From Arthrobacter sp. TPD3018 (lineage in GTDB: Bacteria > Pseudomonadota > Alphaproteobacteria > Sphingomonadales > Sphingomonadaceae): a stretch of 64,000 nucleotides of DNA. Below the pieces are notes generated by a model. The model worked only from the letters and a program-made list of their open reading frames with translations, searched no databases and had not been told where the DNA came from. This document shows positions 29,436-37,762 of this stretch, piece after piece (positions within the stretch are counted from its first letter, which is position 1; every line of letters begins with the position of its first letter). The position numbers and the translations under genes were made by a program. Where the stretch lies: contig QDFQ01000003.1 in assembly GCA_003075315.1 (NCBI GenBank), positions 248,001 to 312,000 on the forward strand, written 5' to 3'.

Positions 29436-30443
29436 ATGGCCCATAGCGACGGCACCGTATCGATCACCGTGAACGGCGAGCATAAGCGCGTCGCCGCTGG
29501 CCTCAGCCTCGCCGATCTGGCGAACGAGCTGGGGCTGGTGCCTGAGAAGGTCGCGGTGGAGCGGAACCTGGAGGTCGTCCCGCGCTCGACGTTGAAGGAC
29601 GTGTGCGTCGAGGATGGCGACGATATCGAGATCGTGCATTTTGTTGGTGGCGGCGATCATCCGGTGCCGATCGTCGACGATACGTGGAGCGTCGCGGGCA
29701 AGACGTTCCGGTCGCGCCTGATCGTCGGGACGGGCAAGTATAAGGACTTCGCGCAGAATGCCGCGGCGCTGGAGGCGAGTGGGGCGGAGATCGTCACGGT
29801 CGCGGTGCGACGGGTGAACGTCAGCGATCGCAACGCGCCGATGCTGACCGACTTCATCGATCCCAAGAAGGTGACGTACCTGCCCAACACCGCGGGCTGT
29901 TTCGATGCGGAAAGCGCGATCCGCACGCTGCGGCTGGCACGCGAGGCGGGCGGTTGGGACCTCGTGAAGCTGGAAGTGCTGGGCGAGGCCAAGACGCTGT
30001 ATCCCGACATGCACGAGACGCTGCGCGCCACCGAAGTGTTGGCGAACGAAGGCTTCAAGCCGATGGTCTATTGCGTCGACGATCCGATCGCGGCGAAGCG
30101 GCTGGAGAATGCCGGTGCGGTCGCGATCATGCCGCTCGGCGCGCCGATCGGGTCCGGCCTCGGCATCCAGAACCGCGTGACGATCCGGCTGATCGTCGAG
30201 GGCGCGGGTGTGCCGGTGCTGGTGGATGCGGGCGTCGGCACCGCGTCGGACGCGGCGGTGGCGATGGAGCTGGGCTGCGATGGCGTGCTGATGAACACCG
30301 CGATCGCCGAGGCGAAGGACCCGATCCTGATGGCGGGCGCGATGCGGCGTGCCGTCGAGGCGGGGCGGATGGCCTATCGCGCCGGGCGCATGGGGCAGCG
30401 GCGTTATGCCGATCCGTCCAGTCCACTCGCCGGTTTGATCTGA
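29436..30443 (+). CDS. thiG: Fused sulfur carrier ThiS and thiazole synthase ThiG
   Basis: The 335-residue protein has an N-terminal ThiS-like ubiquitin fold (about 7 to 73: [28 protein letters not shown]...[11 protein letters not shown]). This runs directly into ThiG (about 82 to 335), with the Schiff-base Lys in DLVKLEVLG and phosphate site ending [26 protein letters not shown]. ThiG makes the thiazole phosphate of thiamine using ThiS thiocarboxylate. The ThiS Gly-Gly normally at the free C-terminus is internal here (71 to 73), so it would need cleavage or another sulfur donor. Such fusions are known (bifunctional ThiS/ThiG). AAGGAG lies before the start. No other thi gene is adjacent. Confidence 0.93.
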   Translation: MAHSDGTVSITVNGEHKRVAAGLSLADLANELGLVPEKVAVERNLEVVPRSTLKDVCVEDGDDIEIVHFVGGGDHPVPIVDDTWSVAGKTFRSRLIVGTGKYKDFAQNAAALEASGAEIVTVAVRRVNVSDRNAPMLTDFIDPKKVTYLPNTAGCFDAESAIRTLRLAREAGGWDLVKLEVLGEAKTLYPDMHETLRATEVLANEGFKPMVYCVDDPIAAKRLENAGAVAIMPLGAPIGSGLGIQNRVTIRLIVEGAGVPVLVDAGVGTASDAAVAMELGCDGVLMNTAIAEAKDPILMAGAMRRAVEAGRMAYRAGRMGQRRYADPSSPLAGLI

Positions 30444-30484
30444 TATCGTATTGGTTCCACACCAGAAGCTAAAGTTTTTGTCAC

Positions 30485-30509
30485 GGAACCGGTCCGACTT
30501 CGGCCCGTT
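30485..30509 (+). promoter_or_regulatory. EcfG general-stress promoter of csbD
   Basis: A perfect match to GGAAC (30485 to 30489), 16 bases, CGTT (30506 to 30509). The gene is a classic general-stress gene starting about 60 bp downstream. Confidence 0.85.
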
Positions 30510-30570
30510 GTTCTTGCGATAGATCAAGCGGCCCGGCTGGCGGGTCGCAGTCAATCGCAGGAGACGATCG

Positions 30571-30753
30571 ATGGGCGAATTCACCGATAAGGTCGCAGCG
30601 GCCGGCAACAAGATCGCCGGCAACGTCAAGGAAGCCGTCGGCAAGGCGACCGACAACGACCGTCTGGTGGCCGAAGGCGAAGCGCAGCAGGCCAAGGGCA
30701 CGGGTCAGGACGTCAAGGGCAGCGTCAAGGGCGCGCTCGGCGACAAGATCTGA
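30571..30753 (+). CDS. csbD: CsbD-family stress protein
   Basis: The 60-residue protein has the CsbD pattern: DKVAAAGNKIAGNVKEAVGKATDNDRLVAEGEAQQAKGTGQDVKGSVKGALGDKI. It is small, soluble and Lys/Gly/Ala-rich. Family members are strongly induced by stress and entry to stationary phase; their molecular function is not known. A perfect EcfG-type promoter precedes it and a hairpin terminator follows. Confidence 0.93.
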   Translation: MGEFTDKVAAAGNKIAGNVKEAVGKATDNDRLVAEGEAQQAKGTGQDVKGSVKGALGDKI

Positions 30754-30780
30754 TCCAAGACATCAGTTCGCGTAACCGAC

Positions 30781-30812
30781 AGGGTCGTCTCGCATCGCGG
30801 GGCGGCCCTTTC
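30781..30812 (+). terminator. Terminator after csbD
   Basis: AGGGTCGTC pairs (with two G-U wobbles) with GGGCGGCCCT, followed by CTTT. Confidence 0.6.
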
Positions 30813-30838
30813 GCTTGGAAGACAACAGGGGACGACAC

Positions 30839-31126
30839 ATGAAGAAGACGATTCTGGCCGGCGCGACGCTGGTGGCGATGGCGCTCTCACTGAGCGCGTG
30901 CGGCGGCAAGGGCGACGACAAGCTCGGCTCCGAGGTCGAGAAGTCCTACGACAACCGCGCCGATGCGATGGAGCAGGCGGCGGACAATCTGAAGGATCAG
31001 GCCAAGGAAATCCGCAAAAGCGGCGAACAGCAGGCCGATGCGATCGACGACGCCGACGTGAATGCGCAGGCGATGACCGAAGAGCAGAAGGCGGCGCTGA
31101 AGAACGGGTCCGAGAAGCTGCGCTGA
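30839..31126 (+). CDS. Small lipoprotein, helical, unknown
   Basis: The 95-residue product starts at ATG 30839 (AACAGGGG upstream). Signal and lipobox are LALSLSAC-like (MALSLSACGGKG, Cys near 21). The mature part is a charged helix rich in Glu, Lys, Asp and Gln (KSYDNRADAMEQAADNLKDQAKEIRKSGEQQADAI) and may form a coiled coil, like Lpp-type spacers. No family is recognised. It directly follows csbD and may share its stress role, although a terminator lies between. Confidence 0.75.
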   Translation: MKKTILAGATLVAMALSLSACGGKGDDKLGSEVEKSYDNRADAMEQAADNLKDQAKEIRKSGEQQADAIDDADVNAQAMTEEQKAALKNGSEKLR

Positions 31127-31198
31127 GGGTGAGGGGGCGGGGGGCGCCCGGGTCTTGGCTCTGGCCGATGATGCGCGGTCGCTTTCCCCGTCCTGTCC

Positions 31199-31292
31199 GT
31201 CATTCCCGCGGAGGTGGGAATTCAAAACCGCTATCGTGGCGGTAAGAGCCGTGAGGCTTGCCAGTCTGGATTCCCGCCTTCGCGGGAATGAC
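31199..31292. repeat. Paired R3 element
   Basis: The left stem CATTCCCGCGGAGGTGGGAA and right stem GGATTCCCGCC...GGGAATGAC flank a spacer also seen in the copy at 36512 (AACCGCTA...). Confidence 0.8.
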
Positions 31293-31535
31293 GGTTTTTG
31301 GGCATGGCTGGTGTCAGGCGTGGCGCTTTTGGTGTGGCCTGTGCTGGTCGCCGTTGTCGCGTGACACAACATTTGCCCGTGCGCGGCGCGGTGGATGCCG
31401 GACCGAGTCCGGCATGACGGAGTGTGTGGGGCGGGCGGCTTGTGACCTGGATGCCGGTGGTTGATTGTGCCGGGATGGCGGCGCGGGGTCTTTGGTCTGC
31501 GATCTCGCCGTTTGCGGCGCCTGTTCCATAACGAG

Positions 31536-31617
31536 CGTCGTCCCAGCGGAGGCTGGGACCTTTTGCGGCTCTTGTCGCGCCCTAACGCCGGGAGATCCCA
31601 GCTTTCGCTGGGATGAC
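31536..31617. repeat. Family R2 copy c
   Basis: GTCGTCCCAGCGGAGGCTGG to GGGATGAC; inside tandem copy 1. Confidence 0.8.
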
Positions 31618-31863
31618 GGTTTGTAGAGCGCGGTCGGACTCGGCGTGGGCGCTTATGGCGTCGCTTGTGTTGGTTGCCGTCGTCGCGTGACACAACGTCT
31701 ACTCGTGCGCGGCGCGGTGGATGCCGGAACGAGTCCGGCATGACGGGGTGTGTGGGGCGGGCGGCTCGTGACCTGGATGCCGGGTGGTTGATCGTGCCGG
31801 GATGGCGGCGCGGGGTCTTCGGTCTGCGATCTCGTTGTTTGCGGCGCCTGTTCCAAAACGGAC

Positions 31864-31944
31864 GTCGTGCCAGCGGAGGCTGGGACCTTTTGCGGCTCTT
31901 GTCGTGCCCTATCATCGGGAGATCCCAGCCTTCGCTGGGATGAC
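31864..31944. repeat. Family R2 copy d
   Basis: GTCGTGCCAGCGGAGGCTGG to GGGATGAC; inside tandem copy 2. Confidence 0.8.
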
Positions 31945-31987
31945 GTTGGGGCAGTTGGCGTAGTGGGTGGTTCGGCCGTCTGGTCTT

Positions 31988-32028
31988 AAAAAAACGCCCC
32001 CTTCCGTGAGGAAGAGGGCGTTTTTTTT
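31988..32028. terminator. Strong terminator downstream of RNase E
   Basis: Stem AACGCCCCCTTCC / GGAAGAGGGCGTT has a short loop, with seven A on the left and eight T on the right. It works in both directions; on the reverse strand it closes the RNase E gene. Confidence 0.85.
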
Positions 32029-32050
32029 GGGCCGCTGCGGGCGTTGGGGA

Positions 32051-34765
32051 TCAGGCGCCGAAGGTGCGTTGCCACCAGCCGCGGCGGGGTTGTTCGCCGG
32101 TTTCGGTGGCGGTGTCGGTGGCCGGGGCCTCCGCTTCCTCGGGCTCAGCCGGGGCGGCGGGTTCGGGGGCTGTCACCGTGTCCGCAGGGGCGGCATCGGT
32201 GGCGGCGGCCTTACGCGTACGGCGACGCTTGGGCTTTTCCTCTGCGGCGGGCGCCTCGGCGGCCGGGGCTTCCTCGGCGACGGGTGCCGGGGTGGCCTTC
32301 TTGCGGGTGCGCTTGGGCTTGGGCGCCGGTTCGGCGTCGGCCACCGGGGCTGCGGCCGGCGTTTCGGCAACGGCGGGTTCCGCTTCGACCGCGGCGGGTG
32401 CCTCGACCGGAGCCGCGTCGGCGACCTTGCGGGCGCGCGGGCGGCGGCGGGTGCGCGGGGCCTCGACGGGCTCGGCGTCCTCGACCTTCGCCGGAGCCGG
32501 CGCGTCGAGACCGGTCGTCACCGGGCCGGCATCGCCTGCCTCGACGATCGGCTCGTTGGCGGCCGGTGCGTCGACGTCGGCGTCGGCGTTATCGGCCGCG
32601 GCGTCCGTGCCCTCGGCCGGCGTGCCTTCGGCATGACGGCGACCGCCACGGCGACCGCGACGTCCGCGACGACGACGGCCTTCGCCCTGCGGCTGCTCGC
32701 CATCGGCCTCGACGGTATCGGCCTCGTCACCCGCGACCGGCTCGGCGTCGGTGTCGGCATCCTCGGCGTCGGTCGCGTCGACCGGTGCCTCGGCGGAATC
32801 GTCCGACGCGGTGTCGCCAGCCTCGTCCTCGCGGTTGCGACCGCGGCGACCGCGACGGCGACGGCGACGGCCACGGCCTTCGCCCTCGCCACGTTCTTCG
32901 CGCTCGCGCTCACGCCGGGGCTCTTCCTCGACGGCCTCGACGACCTCTTCTTCCTCTTCCTCGTCCTCGATATCCTCGGGGACGTCGTCATAGTCTTCCT
33001 CGACCAGCGCTTCGATCTTGGGCGGGTGCGCGGGCGGCGGGCCGCTGGCCTCGACCGACATGCGCGCGCCTTCCTCTTCGCGATCGGGCACGATCTCGAC
33101 GATCACGCCATAGCGATCCTCGATCTCGGCGATGTCCGCACGCTTCTTGTTGAGGACGTAGATCGTCGCTTCCTGGCTGGCGCGCAGGGTGAGCACCGAA
33201 CCGCGGCCGCGTGCCGCTTCGTCCTCGATCAGACGCAGGGCGCTGAGGCCCGCCGACGAGGCGGTGCGGACGAGGCCGGTGCCTTCGCAATGCGGGCAGG
33301 GGCGCGTCGAGGCTTCGAGCACGCCGGTGCGCAAGCGCTGGCGGCTCATTTCCATGAGGCCGAACGACGAGATGCGGCCGACCTGGATGCGGGCGCGATC
33401 GTCCTTCAGCGCCTCCTTCATCGCCTTCTCGACCTTCCGGACATTGGAATTGTTGTCCATGTCGATGAAGTCGATGACGACGAGGCCGGCCATGTCGCGC
33501 AGGCGCAGCTGGCGGGCGATTTCCTTGGCGGCTTCGAGGTTGGTCGCGGTCGCGGTCTGTTCGATATTGTGTTCGCGCGTCGACCGGCCGGAGTTGATGT
33601 CGATCGAGACGAGCGCCTCAGTCGGGTTGATGACCAGATAGCCGCCCGACTTCAGCTGCACGACCGGATGATACATGGCGGCGAGCTGATCTTCGACATG
33701 CGCACGCTGGAACAGCGGCACGGCGTCGGCATATTGCTTCACGCGGCGGGCGTGGCTGGGCATCAGGAGCTTCATGAACTCCTTGGCGTGGCGATAGCCC
33801 TCTTCGCCCTCGACGATCACCTCGTCGATGTCCTTGTTATAGATGTCGCGGATCGCGCGCTTGATGAGATCGCTGTCGCCGTAGATCAGCGCTGGCGCCG
33901 ACGATCCGAGCGTCGCTTCGCGGATACCGTCCCACAGACGCGCGAGATAATCGAAGTCGCGCTTGATCTCGACCTTGGTGCGCTGCAGGCCGGCGGTGCG
34001 GACGATGCAGCCCATCGAGCTGGGCAACTGCATGTCGGCCATGATCGACTTCAGGCGCTTGCGATCGGCGGCGTTGCTGATCTTGCGCGAAATGCCGCCG
34101 CCATGCGACGTGTTGGGCATCAGCACGCAATAGCGACCGGCGAGCGACAGGTACGTCGTGAGCGCCGCGCCCTTGTTGCCGCGCTCTTCCTTGACGACCT
34201 GCACCAGCAGCACCTGACGGCGGCGGATGACGTCCTGGATCTTGTAGCGGCGGCGCAGGTTCATGCGGCGCTGACGCAGCGCCTCGACCTGGTCGTCATT
34301 GCCATTGCGCGGCTTCTTCGCGGGGGCGCCTTCGCTGCCCTCGGCGTCGTCGTGATCGGCATCGTCGTCGTCGTGATGATCGGCGTCGTTGAAATCGTCG
34401 TGATCGCGATCGTCGTGCGCTTCGTCGTCATGATCGTCGTCGTCATGCTCGGCGCGCAGCGCGGCTTCCTCCGCGGCATGCTCCGCCTCTTCGCGTAGCA
34501 GCGCGTCGCGGTCTTCCTTGGGGATCTGATAGTAATCGGGGTGGATTTCGCTGAAGGCAAGGAAGCCGTGGCGATTGCCGCCGTAATCGACGAACGCCGC
34601 CTGCAGCGACGGCTCGACGCGCGTCACCTTGGCGAGATAGATGTTGCCCTTGAGCTGCTTACGTTCGGCGGATTCGAAATCGAACTCTTCGATCCGGTTA
34701 TTCTTGACGACGGCGACGCGGGTTTCTTCCCGGTGGCGTGCGTCGATCAGCATACGCGTGGTCAT
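32051..34765 (-). CDS. rne: Ribonuclease E
   Basis: The 904-residue endonuclease starts at ATG 34765 (MTTRMLIDARHREETRVAVV). The order is S1 RNA-binding domain (about 35 to 190, with an insert), RNase H-like/5'-sensor part, DNase I-like catalytic part with acids in VSIDINSGRS and VIDFIDMDNNSN, Zn-link CPHCEGTG near 485, and from about 550 a low-complexity tail alternating acidic, Arg-rich (RGRRRRRRGRRGR) and Ala/Pro segments that would bind RNA and partner proteins. Residues 107 to 140 of the S1 insert are almost all Asp and His. It initiates mRNA decay and rRNA/tRNA processing. The 480-bp upstream region may carry an autoregulatory leader. Confidence 0.96.
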   Translation of the reverse strand: MTTRMLIDARHREETRVAVVKNNRIEEFDFESAERKQLKGNIYLAKVTRVEPSLQAAFVDYGGNRHGFLAFSEIHPDYYQIPKEDRDALLREEAEHAAEEAALRAEHDDDDHDDEAHDDRDHDDFNDADHHDDDDADHDDAEGSEGAPAKKPRNGNDDQVEALRQRRMNLRRRYKIQDVIRRRQVLLVQVVKEERGNKGAALTTYLSLAGRYCVLMPNTSHGGGISRKISNAADRKRLKSIMADMQLPSSMGCIVRTAGLQRTKVEIKRDFDYLARLWDGIREATLGSSAPALIYGDSDLIKRAIRDIYNKDIDEVIVEGEEGYRHAKEFMKLLMPSHARRVKQYADAVPLFQRAHVEDQLAAMYHPVVQLKSGGYLVINPTEALVSIDINSGRSTREHNIEQTATATNLEAAKEIARQLRLRDMAGLVVIDFIDMDNNSNVRKVEKAMKEALKDDRARIQVGRISSFGLMEMSRQRLRTGVLEASTRPCPHCEGTGLVRTASSAGLSALRLIEDEAARGRGSVLTLRASQEATIYVLNKKRADIAEIEDRYGVIVEIVPDREEEGARMSVEASGPPPAHPPKIEALVEEDYDDVPEDIEDEEEEEEVVEAVEEEPRREREREERGEGEGRGRRRRRRGRRGRNREDEAGDTASDDSAEAPVDATDAEDADTDAEPVAGDEADTVEADGEQPQGEGRRRRGRRGRRGGRRHAEGTPAEGTDAAADNADADVDAPAANEPIVEAGDAGPVTTGLDAPAPAKVEDAEPVEAPRTRRRPRARKVADAAPVEAPAAVEAEPAVAETPAAAPVADAEPAPKPKRTRKKATPAPVAEEAPAAEAPAAEEKPKRRRTRKAAATDAAPADTVTAPEPAAPAEPEEAEAPATDTATETGEQPRRGWWQRTFGA
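34346..34447 (-). repeat. Asp/His-rich low-complexity insert in the RNase E S1 domain
   Basis: GAC/GAT/CAC triplet repeats encode residues 107 to 140, of which 20 are Asp and 7 His. A more ordinary acidic/Ala segment precedes it. Confidence 0.85.
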
Positions 34766-35245
34766 TGAATAGTCTCCGCGCGCGTGGCGCTCCGGCGGCG
34801 GGTCCGTGACGGACCGGGCGGCAGGGCGCGCATGCGCGTTGATAGGTGGCGCCGGGCGGACCGGCGCGGGTTTGTGGCAAAGATGCGTCTGCTCGCCCGG
34901 CACATCGGGGGGCACGGCCCTCCCGCACGCCCGACACGCCGCCGGCCGAGGCCGGGCGGTGTCGAACGGTGGAAAAGTGCGTCATGCGAGCGTCAACCTG
35001 GTTAAGACCGCGCCAGGACGGCGCGAGAACCGGCGCATCGCCGTTCGATATTTACGGGCGACGCACGGGTGCAGTCCGTTGGTAGCATCGGGCTACGCGA
35101 ACCGCAACTGGCAGGAAATTGCCGTATCGCCCGGCAAAATCGTGCCGAATCCCGGATTAACCTTGCCGGGCAACCCCCTGTTGGCACCCTGTGCGTCACA
35201 ACGGCCCCGTGGCGATCGCGTTCAGAATCGCCCGAGGGGTTGTGT
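34766..35245. other. Divergent intergenic region rne / amidase
   Basis: About 480 bp with no supported gene. A hairpin GGTCCG-TGA-CGGACC (34801 to 34815) lies in the presumed rne leader. TTAACC at 35157 resembles a CtrA half-site near the amidase promoter, which is only a suggestion. Confidence 0.5.
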
Positions 35246-36493
35246 ATGGCTTTTCGCTGGACCCGCGTACGCCTGTCGCGGCAAGGACGCCGTGTGCTGA
35301 CGCTGTTCGCCCTGATTGCGGGATGGTTCACGAGCGCGCCCGCCTGGGCGGCGACGATGATCCGCAGCGTCGCGGTGCAGGACGGGCGGATCGTCATCCG
35401 CTTCGATGGCCCGGTCGCGGATGCGAGCGGGGAGATCCTGTCGACCAGTCGCCAGATCGCCGTCGACATCGCCGATACGGTCCCGGGCGCGCGCGCGCGC
35501 GGCGGCGGGCCGGTGAGCGGCGTCACGCAGCTGCGGCAAGGCGCGGGCACACGGCTGCTGTTCGATCTCGCGCGGCCGGCGATCATCGGCGATGCGTCGT
35601 TCGAGCAGGACGGGCGCAGCCTGGTGCTGTCGATCGAGCCGGCGAGCGCGGCGCGCTTCGCGGCGGCCGGGGCGGCGGGGCCGCTGAGCTTCCTGTCCTT
35701 CGACATCGGCGGCTGGACGGCGCGGCCCAAGTACAAGGTATCGGTCCCGGTGCCGCCTCCGGCGCGCGGCCTGCCTTTGCCCAAGGTGCGCGGCGACGAC
35801 AACCGGCCGCTGGTGGTGATCGATGCGGGGCATGGCGGCGTCGATCCGGGTGCGATCAACCCGGTGACCGGGCTGCGCGAGAAGGACGTGACGCTGCGCA
35901 TCGCCAAGACGATTCGCGACCAGTTGCTCGCCACCGGGCGCGTGCGCGTGGCGCTGACCCGCGACGACGACCGCTTCCTCGTGCTGCGCGAACGCTATGG
36001 CATCGCACGGCGGCTGAAGGCCAACCTGTTCATCTCGATCCACTGCGACAGCGTGGGCAGCGGGGAGGCGAGCGGCGCGTCGGTCTACACCTTGTCCGAG
36101 GTCGCGTCCGACAAGGAAGCGGCGCGGCTGGCGGCGCGCGAGAACAAGGCGGATGTGATCTCCGGCGTGAACCTGGGCGATGCGGGCGCGGACGTGACGT
36201 CGATCCTGATCGACCTGGCGCAGCGCGAGACGATGAATACGTCGGCGAACTTCGCGCGGCTGCTGGGACGCGAGGCCAAGCCGCTGATCCCGACCAAGCC
36301 GGTGTTCCACCGCATGGCGTCGCTGATGGTGCTGAAGGCGCCCGACATGCCGTCGATCCTGTTCGAGACGGGCTATATCTCCAACCCGCGCGATGCGGCG
36401 TTCCTCGACAGCAGCGAAGGGCGAGAGAAGATTGCGGAAAGCGTGACCAAGGCGGTCGAGGTGCATTTCGCGCGGCAGATGGCGAGTCGGTAG
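35246..36493 (+). CDS. amiC: N-acetylmuramoyl-L-alanine amidase (AmiC type, AMIN + Amidase_3)
   Basis: The start is ATG 35246 with GAGGGG upstream; the longer frame lacks a signal peptide. The 415-residue product has a signal segment (about 15 to 35, ending AWAA), an AMIN domain (about 37 to 135) that localises it to the septum, and a zinc amidase domain (about 185 to 410). Zn/catalytic residues are in VIDAGHGGVDPGA, REKDVTL, NLFISIHCDS and SILFETGYISN. It cleaves the lactyl-amide bond in peptidoglycan during cell separation. Position beside rne is common in alphaproteobacteria, though the usual penicillin-binding protein gene is not next here. Confidence 0.95.
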   Translation: MAFRWTRVRLSRQGRRVLTLFALIAGWFTSAPAWAATMIRSVAVQDGRIVIRFDGPVADASGEILSTSRQIAVDIADTVPGARARGGGPVSGVTQLRQGAGTRLLFDLARPAIIGDASFEQDGRSLVLSIEPASAARFAAAGAAGPLSFLSFDIGGWTARPKYKVSVPVPPPARGLPLPKVRGDDNRPLVVIDAGHGGVDPGAINPVTGLREKDVTLRIAKTIRDQLLATGRVRVALTRDDDRFLVLRERYGIARRLKANLFISIHCDSVGSGEASGASVYTLSEVASDKEAARLAARENKADVISGVNLGDAGADVTSILIDLAQRETMNTSANFARLLGREAKPLIPTKPVFHRMASLMVLKAPDMPSILFETGYISNPRDAAFLDSSEGREKIAESVTKAVEVHFARQMASR

Positions 36494-36511
36494 GGGTTTT
36501 CCCGACGTTCC

Positions 36512-36605
36512 GTTATTCCCGCGAAGGCGGGAATCCATAACCGCTACCGTTGGTAATGGAGCCGCCACGGCAGCGCGTCTGGATCCCCGCCTGCGCGGGG
36601 ATGAC
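36512..36605. repeat. Paired R3 element, second copy
   Basis: Left stem TTATTCCCGCGAAGGCGGGAA, spacer with AACCGCTACCG, and right stem GGATCCCCGCC...GGGGATGAC. Confidence 0.85.
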
Positions 36606-36638
36606 GTATCGTTAGACGTTCTCCTCCCTCGGAGAAAC

Positions 36639-36718
36639 GTCGTCCCAGCAGGGGCTGGACCTTTTGCGGCGCCCCAAGCGTGCTGCCACGGGGAGATCCC
36701 AGCCTTCGCTGGGATGAC
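36639..36718. repeat. Family R2 copy e
   Basis: GTCGTCCCAGCAGGGGCTGG to GATCCCAGCC...GGGATGAC, placed directly after the R3 element. Confidence 0.8.
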
Positions 36719-36752
36719 GGATTGGGGCCGGCGCCCCCCCCCACCGGCGCTA

Positions 36753-37661
36753 TCAGATCGCGCCGGAGAAGGTGTCGCAGGCGGCGGGATCGCCAGTTTC
36801 GATGCCGCGGCGCAGCCAGGTCTGGCGCTGGGCGGAGGTGCCGTGGGTGAAGCTGTCGGGGACGACGCGGCCCTGGCTTTCCTTTTGCAGCGTGTCGTCG
36901 CCGATCGCGCCCGCGGCGGTCAGGCCCTCTTCCAGATCGCCCGGCTCCATGCGGCTGCGGTTCTGCGCGGCCCAGACGCCGGCGTAGCAATCGGCCTGCA
37001 ACTCGAGGCGGACCGAGGCGGCATTGCCCTCCCGCTCCGAACTGCTGCGCTGGATCTGCTGCACCTTGTCCGACGTGCCGAGCAGGTTCTGGATATGATG
37101 GCCGAATTCGTGCGCGATCACGTAATCCTGCGCGAAATCGCCCTTCGCGCCGAAGCGGTTTGCGAGTTCGTTGAAGAAGCTGGTGTCAAGGTAGATGCCC
37201 TGATCGGTCGGGCAGTAGAACGGGCCCATTGCCGCCTGTGCGGCGCCGCAGCCGGACCGGCCGCTGCCGCTGTAGAATTGTAGGCTGGGCTTCTGGAAGC
37301 GCTGTCCTTCCTGCTGGAATAGCGCGGTCCACGTCCGCTGCGCCGATTCGAACGTGTTGCACGCCGCCTTACTTTCGGCATCGAGCGTACAGGCCTTGGT
37401 CACCGCCTGTGGTCCCTCGACCTGTGTTGCCGGCCGGCCTGTGCCCCCACCGCCGCCGACAAGGCTGCCAAGATTGCCCAGACCGCCGAATACGGCGAAC
37501 AGCAACAGCACGACGACGATGCCGCCGCAGCCAAAGCGGCTGCCGATCAGCGGCAGCAGGCCGAACAGCAGGCCGCCGCCTCCACCCCCGCCGAAGCCAC
37601 CGCCCGAACCACGCTGGTCGCCGACGTTAATGTCGTTGGGATCGAAATCGTCGAGGCGCAT
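36753..37661 (-). CDS. Neutral zinc metallopeptidase (YpfJ family)
   Basis: The 302-residue protein starts MRLDDFDPNDINVGDQRG and has a Gly-rich stretch, one membrane span (about 43 to 62), a Gly/Thr linker and a periplasmic catalytic domain with HEFGHHIQ (zinc ligands and catalytic Glu) and ELQADCYAGVWA, which supplies the third ligand. YFxSGRSGCG and FYCPTDQGIYLDTSFF are family landmarks. This matches the YpfJ/putative neutral zinc peptidase family (about 290 residues). The substrate is unknown. It stands alone, converging on the amidase. Confidence 0.93.
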   Translation of the reverse strand: MRLDDFDPNDINVGDQRGSGGGFGGGGGGGLLFGLLPLIGSRFGCGGIVVVLLLFAVFGGLGNLGSLVGGGGGTGRPATQVEGPQAVTKACTLDAESKAACNTFESAQRTWTALFQQEGQRFQKPSLQFYSGSGRSGCGAAQAAMGPFYCPTDQGIYLDTSFFNELANRFGAKGDFAQDYVIAHEFGHHIQNLLGTSDKVQQIQRSSSEREGNAASVRLELQADCYAGVWAAQNRSRMEPGDLEEGLTAAGAIGDDTLQKESQGRVVPDSFTHGTSAQRQTWLRRGIETGDPAACDTFSGAI

Positions 37662-37762
37662 GGCAGGCTCCGTTTAGCGTGTGTAACGAATGCCCGAACC
37701 CGTCCCCCGGTTGCAACCGGCTGCGCTTGACGCCACGACAGGCGGGTTATCAGGAGAGCAGC

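Larger units (their letters stand above)
31300..31950. repeat. Diverged tandem duplication, period about 326 bp
   Basis: Copy 1 (about 31300 to 31620) and copy 2 (about 31626 to 31950) share GTGACACAAC (31361 and 31687), the block with GGATGCCGGA...GAGTCCGGCATGACGG, CCGGGATGGCGGCGCGGGGT, and a terminal R2 element. They differ at scattered bases. Confidence 0.85.
31127..32050. other. Repeat-dense gene-free stretch
   Basis: About 920 bp with no believable gene; overlapping frames here are translations of repeats. It holds one R3 element (31199 to 31292), a 326-bp tandem duplication with an R2 element in each copy, and a strong terminator at the RNase E end. Confidence 0.8.

Noticed and set aside
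31127..31986. Several short frames on both strands in the repeat-dense stretch
   Set aside because: Their translations are made of repeat sequence (HPGLVPAST-like peptides) and lack ribosome sites.
34766..35245. N-terminal extension of the amidase across the intergenic region
   Set aside because: The extension would put about 60 residues before the signal peptide; ATG 35246 has GAGGGG and starts right before it.
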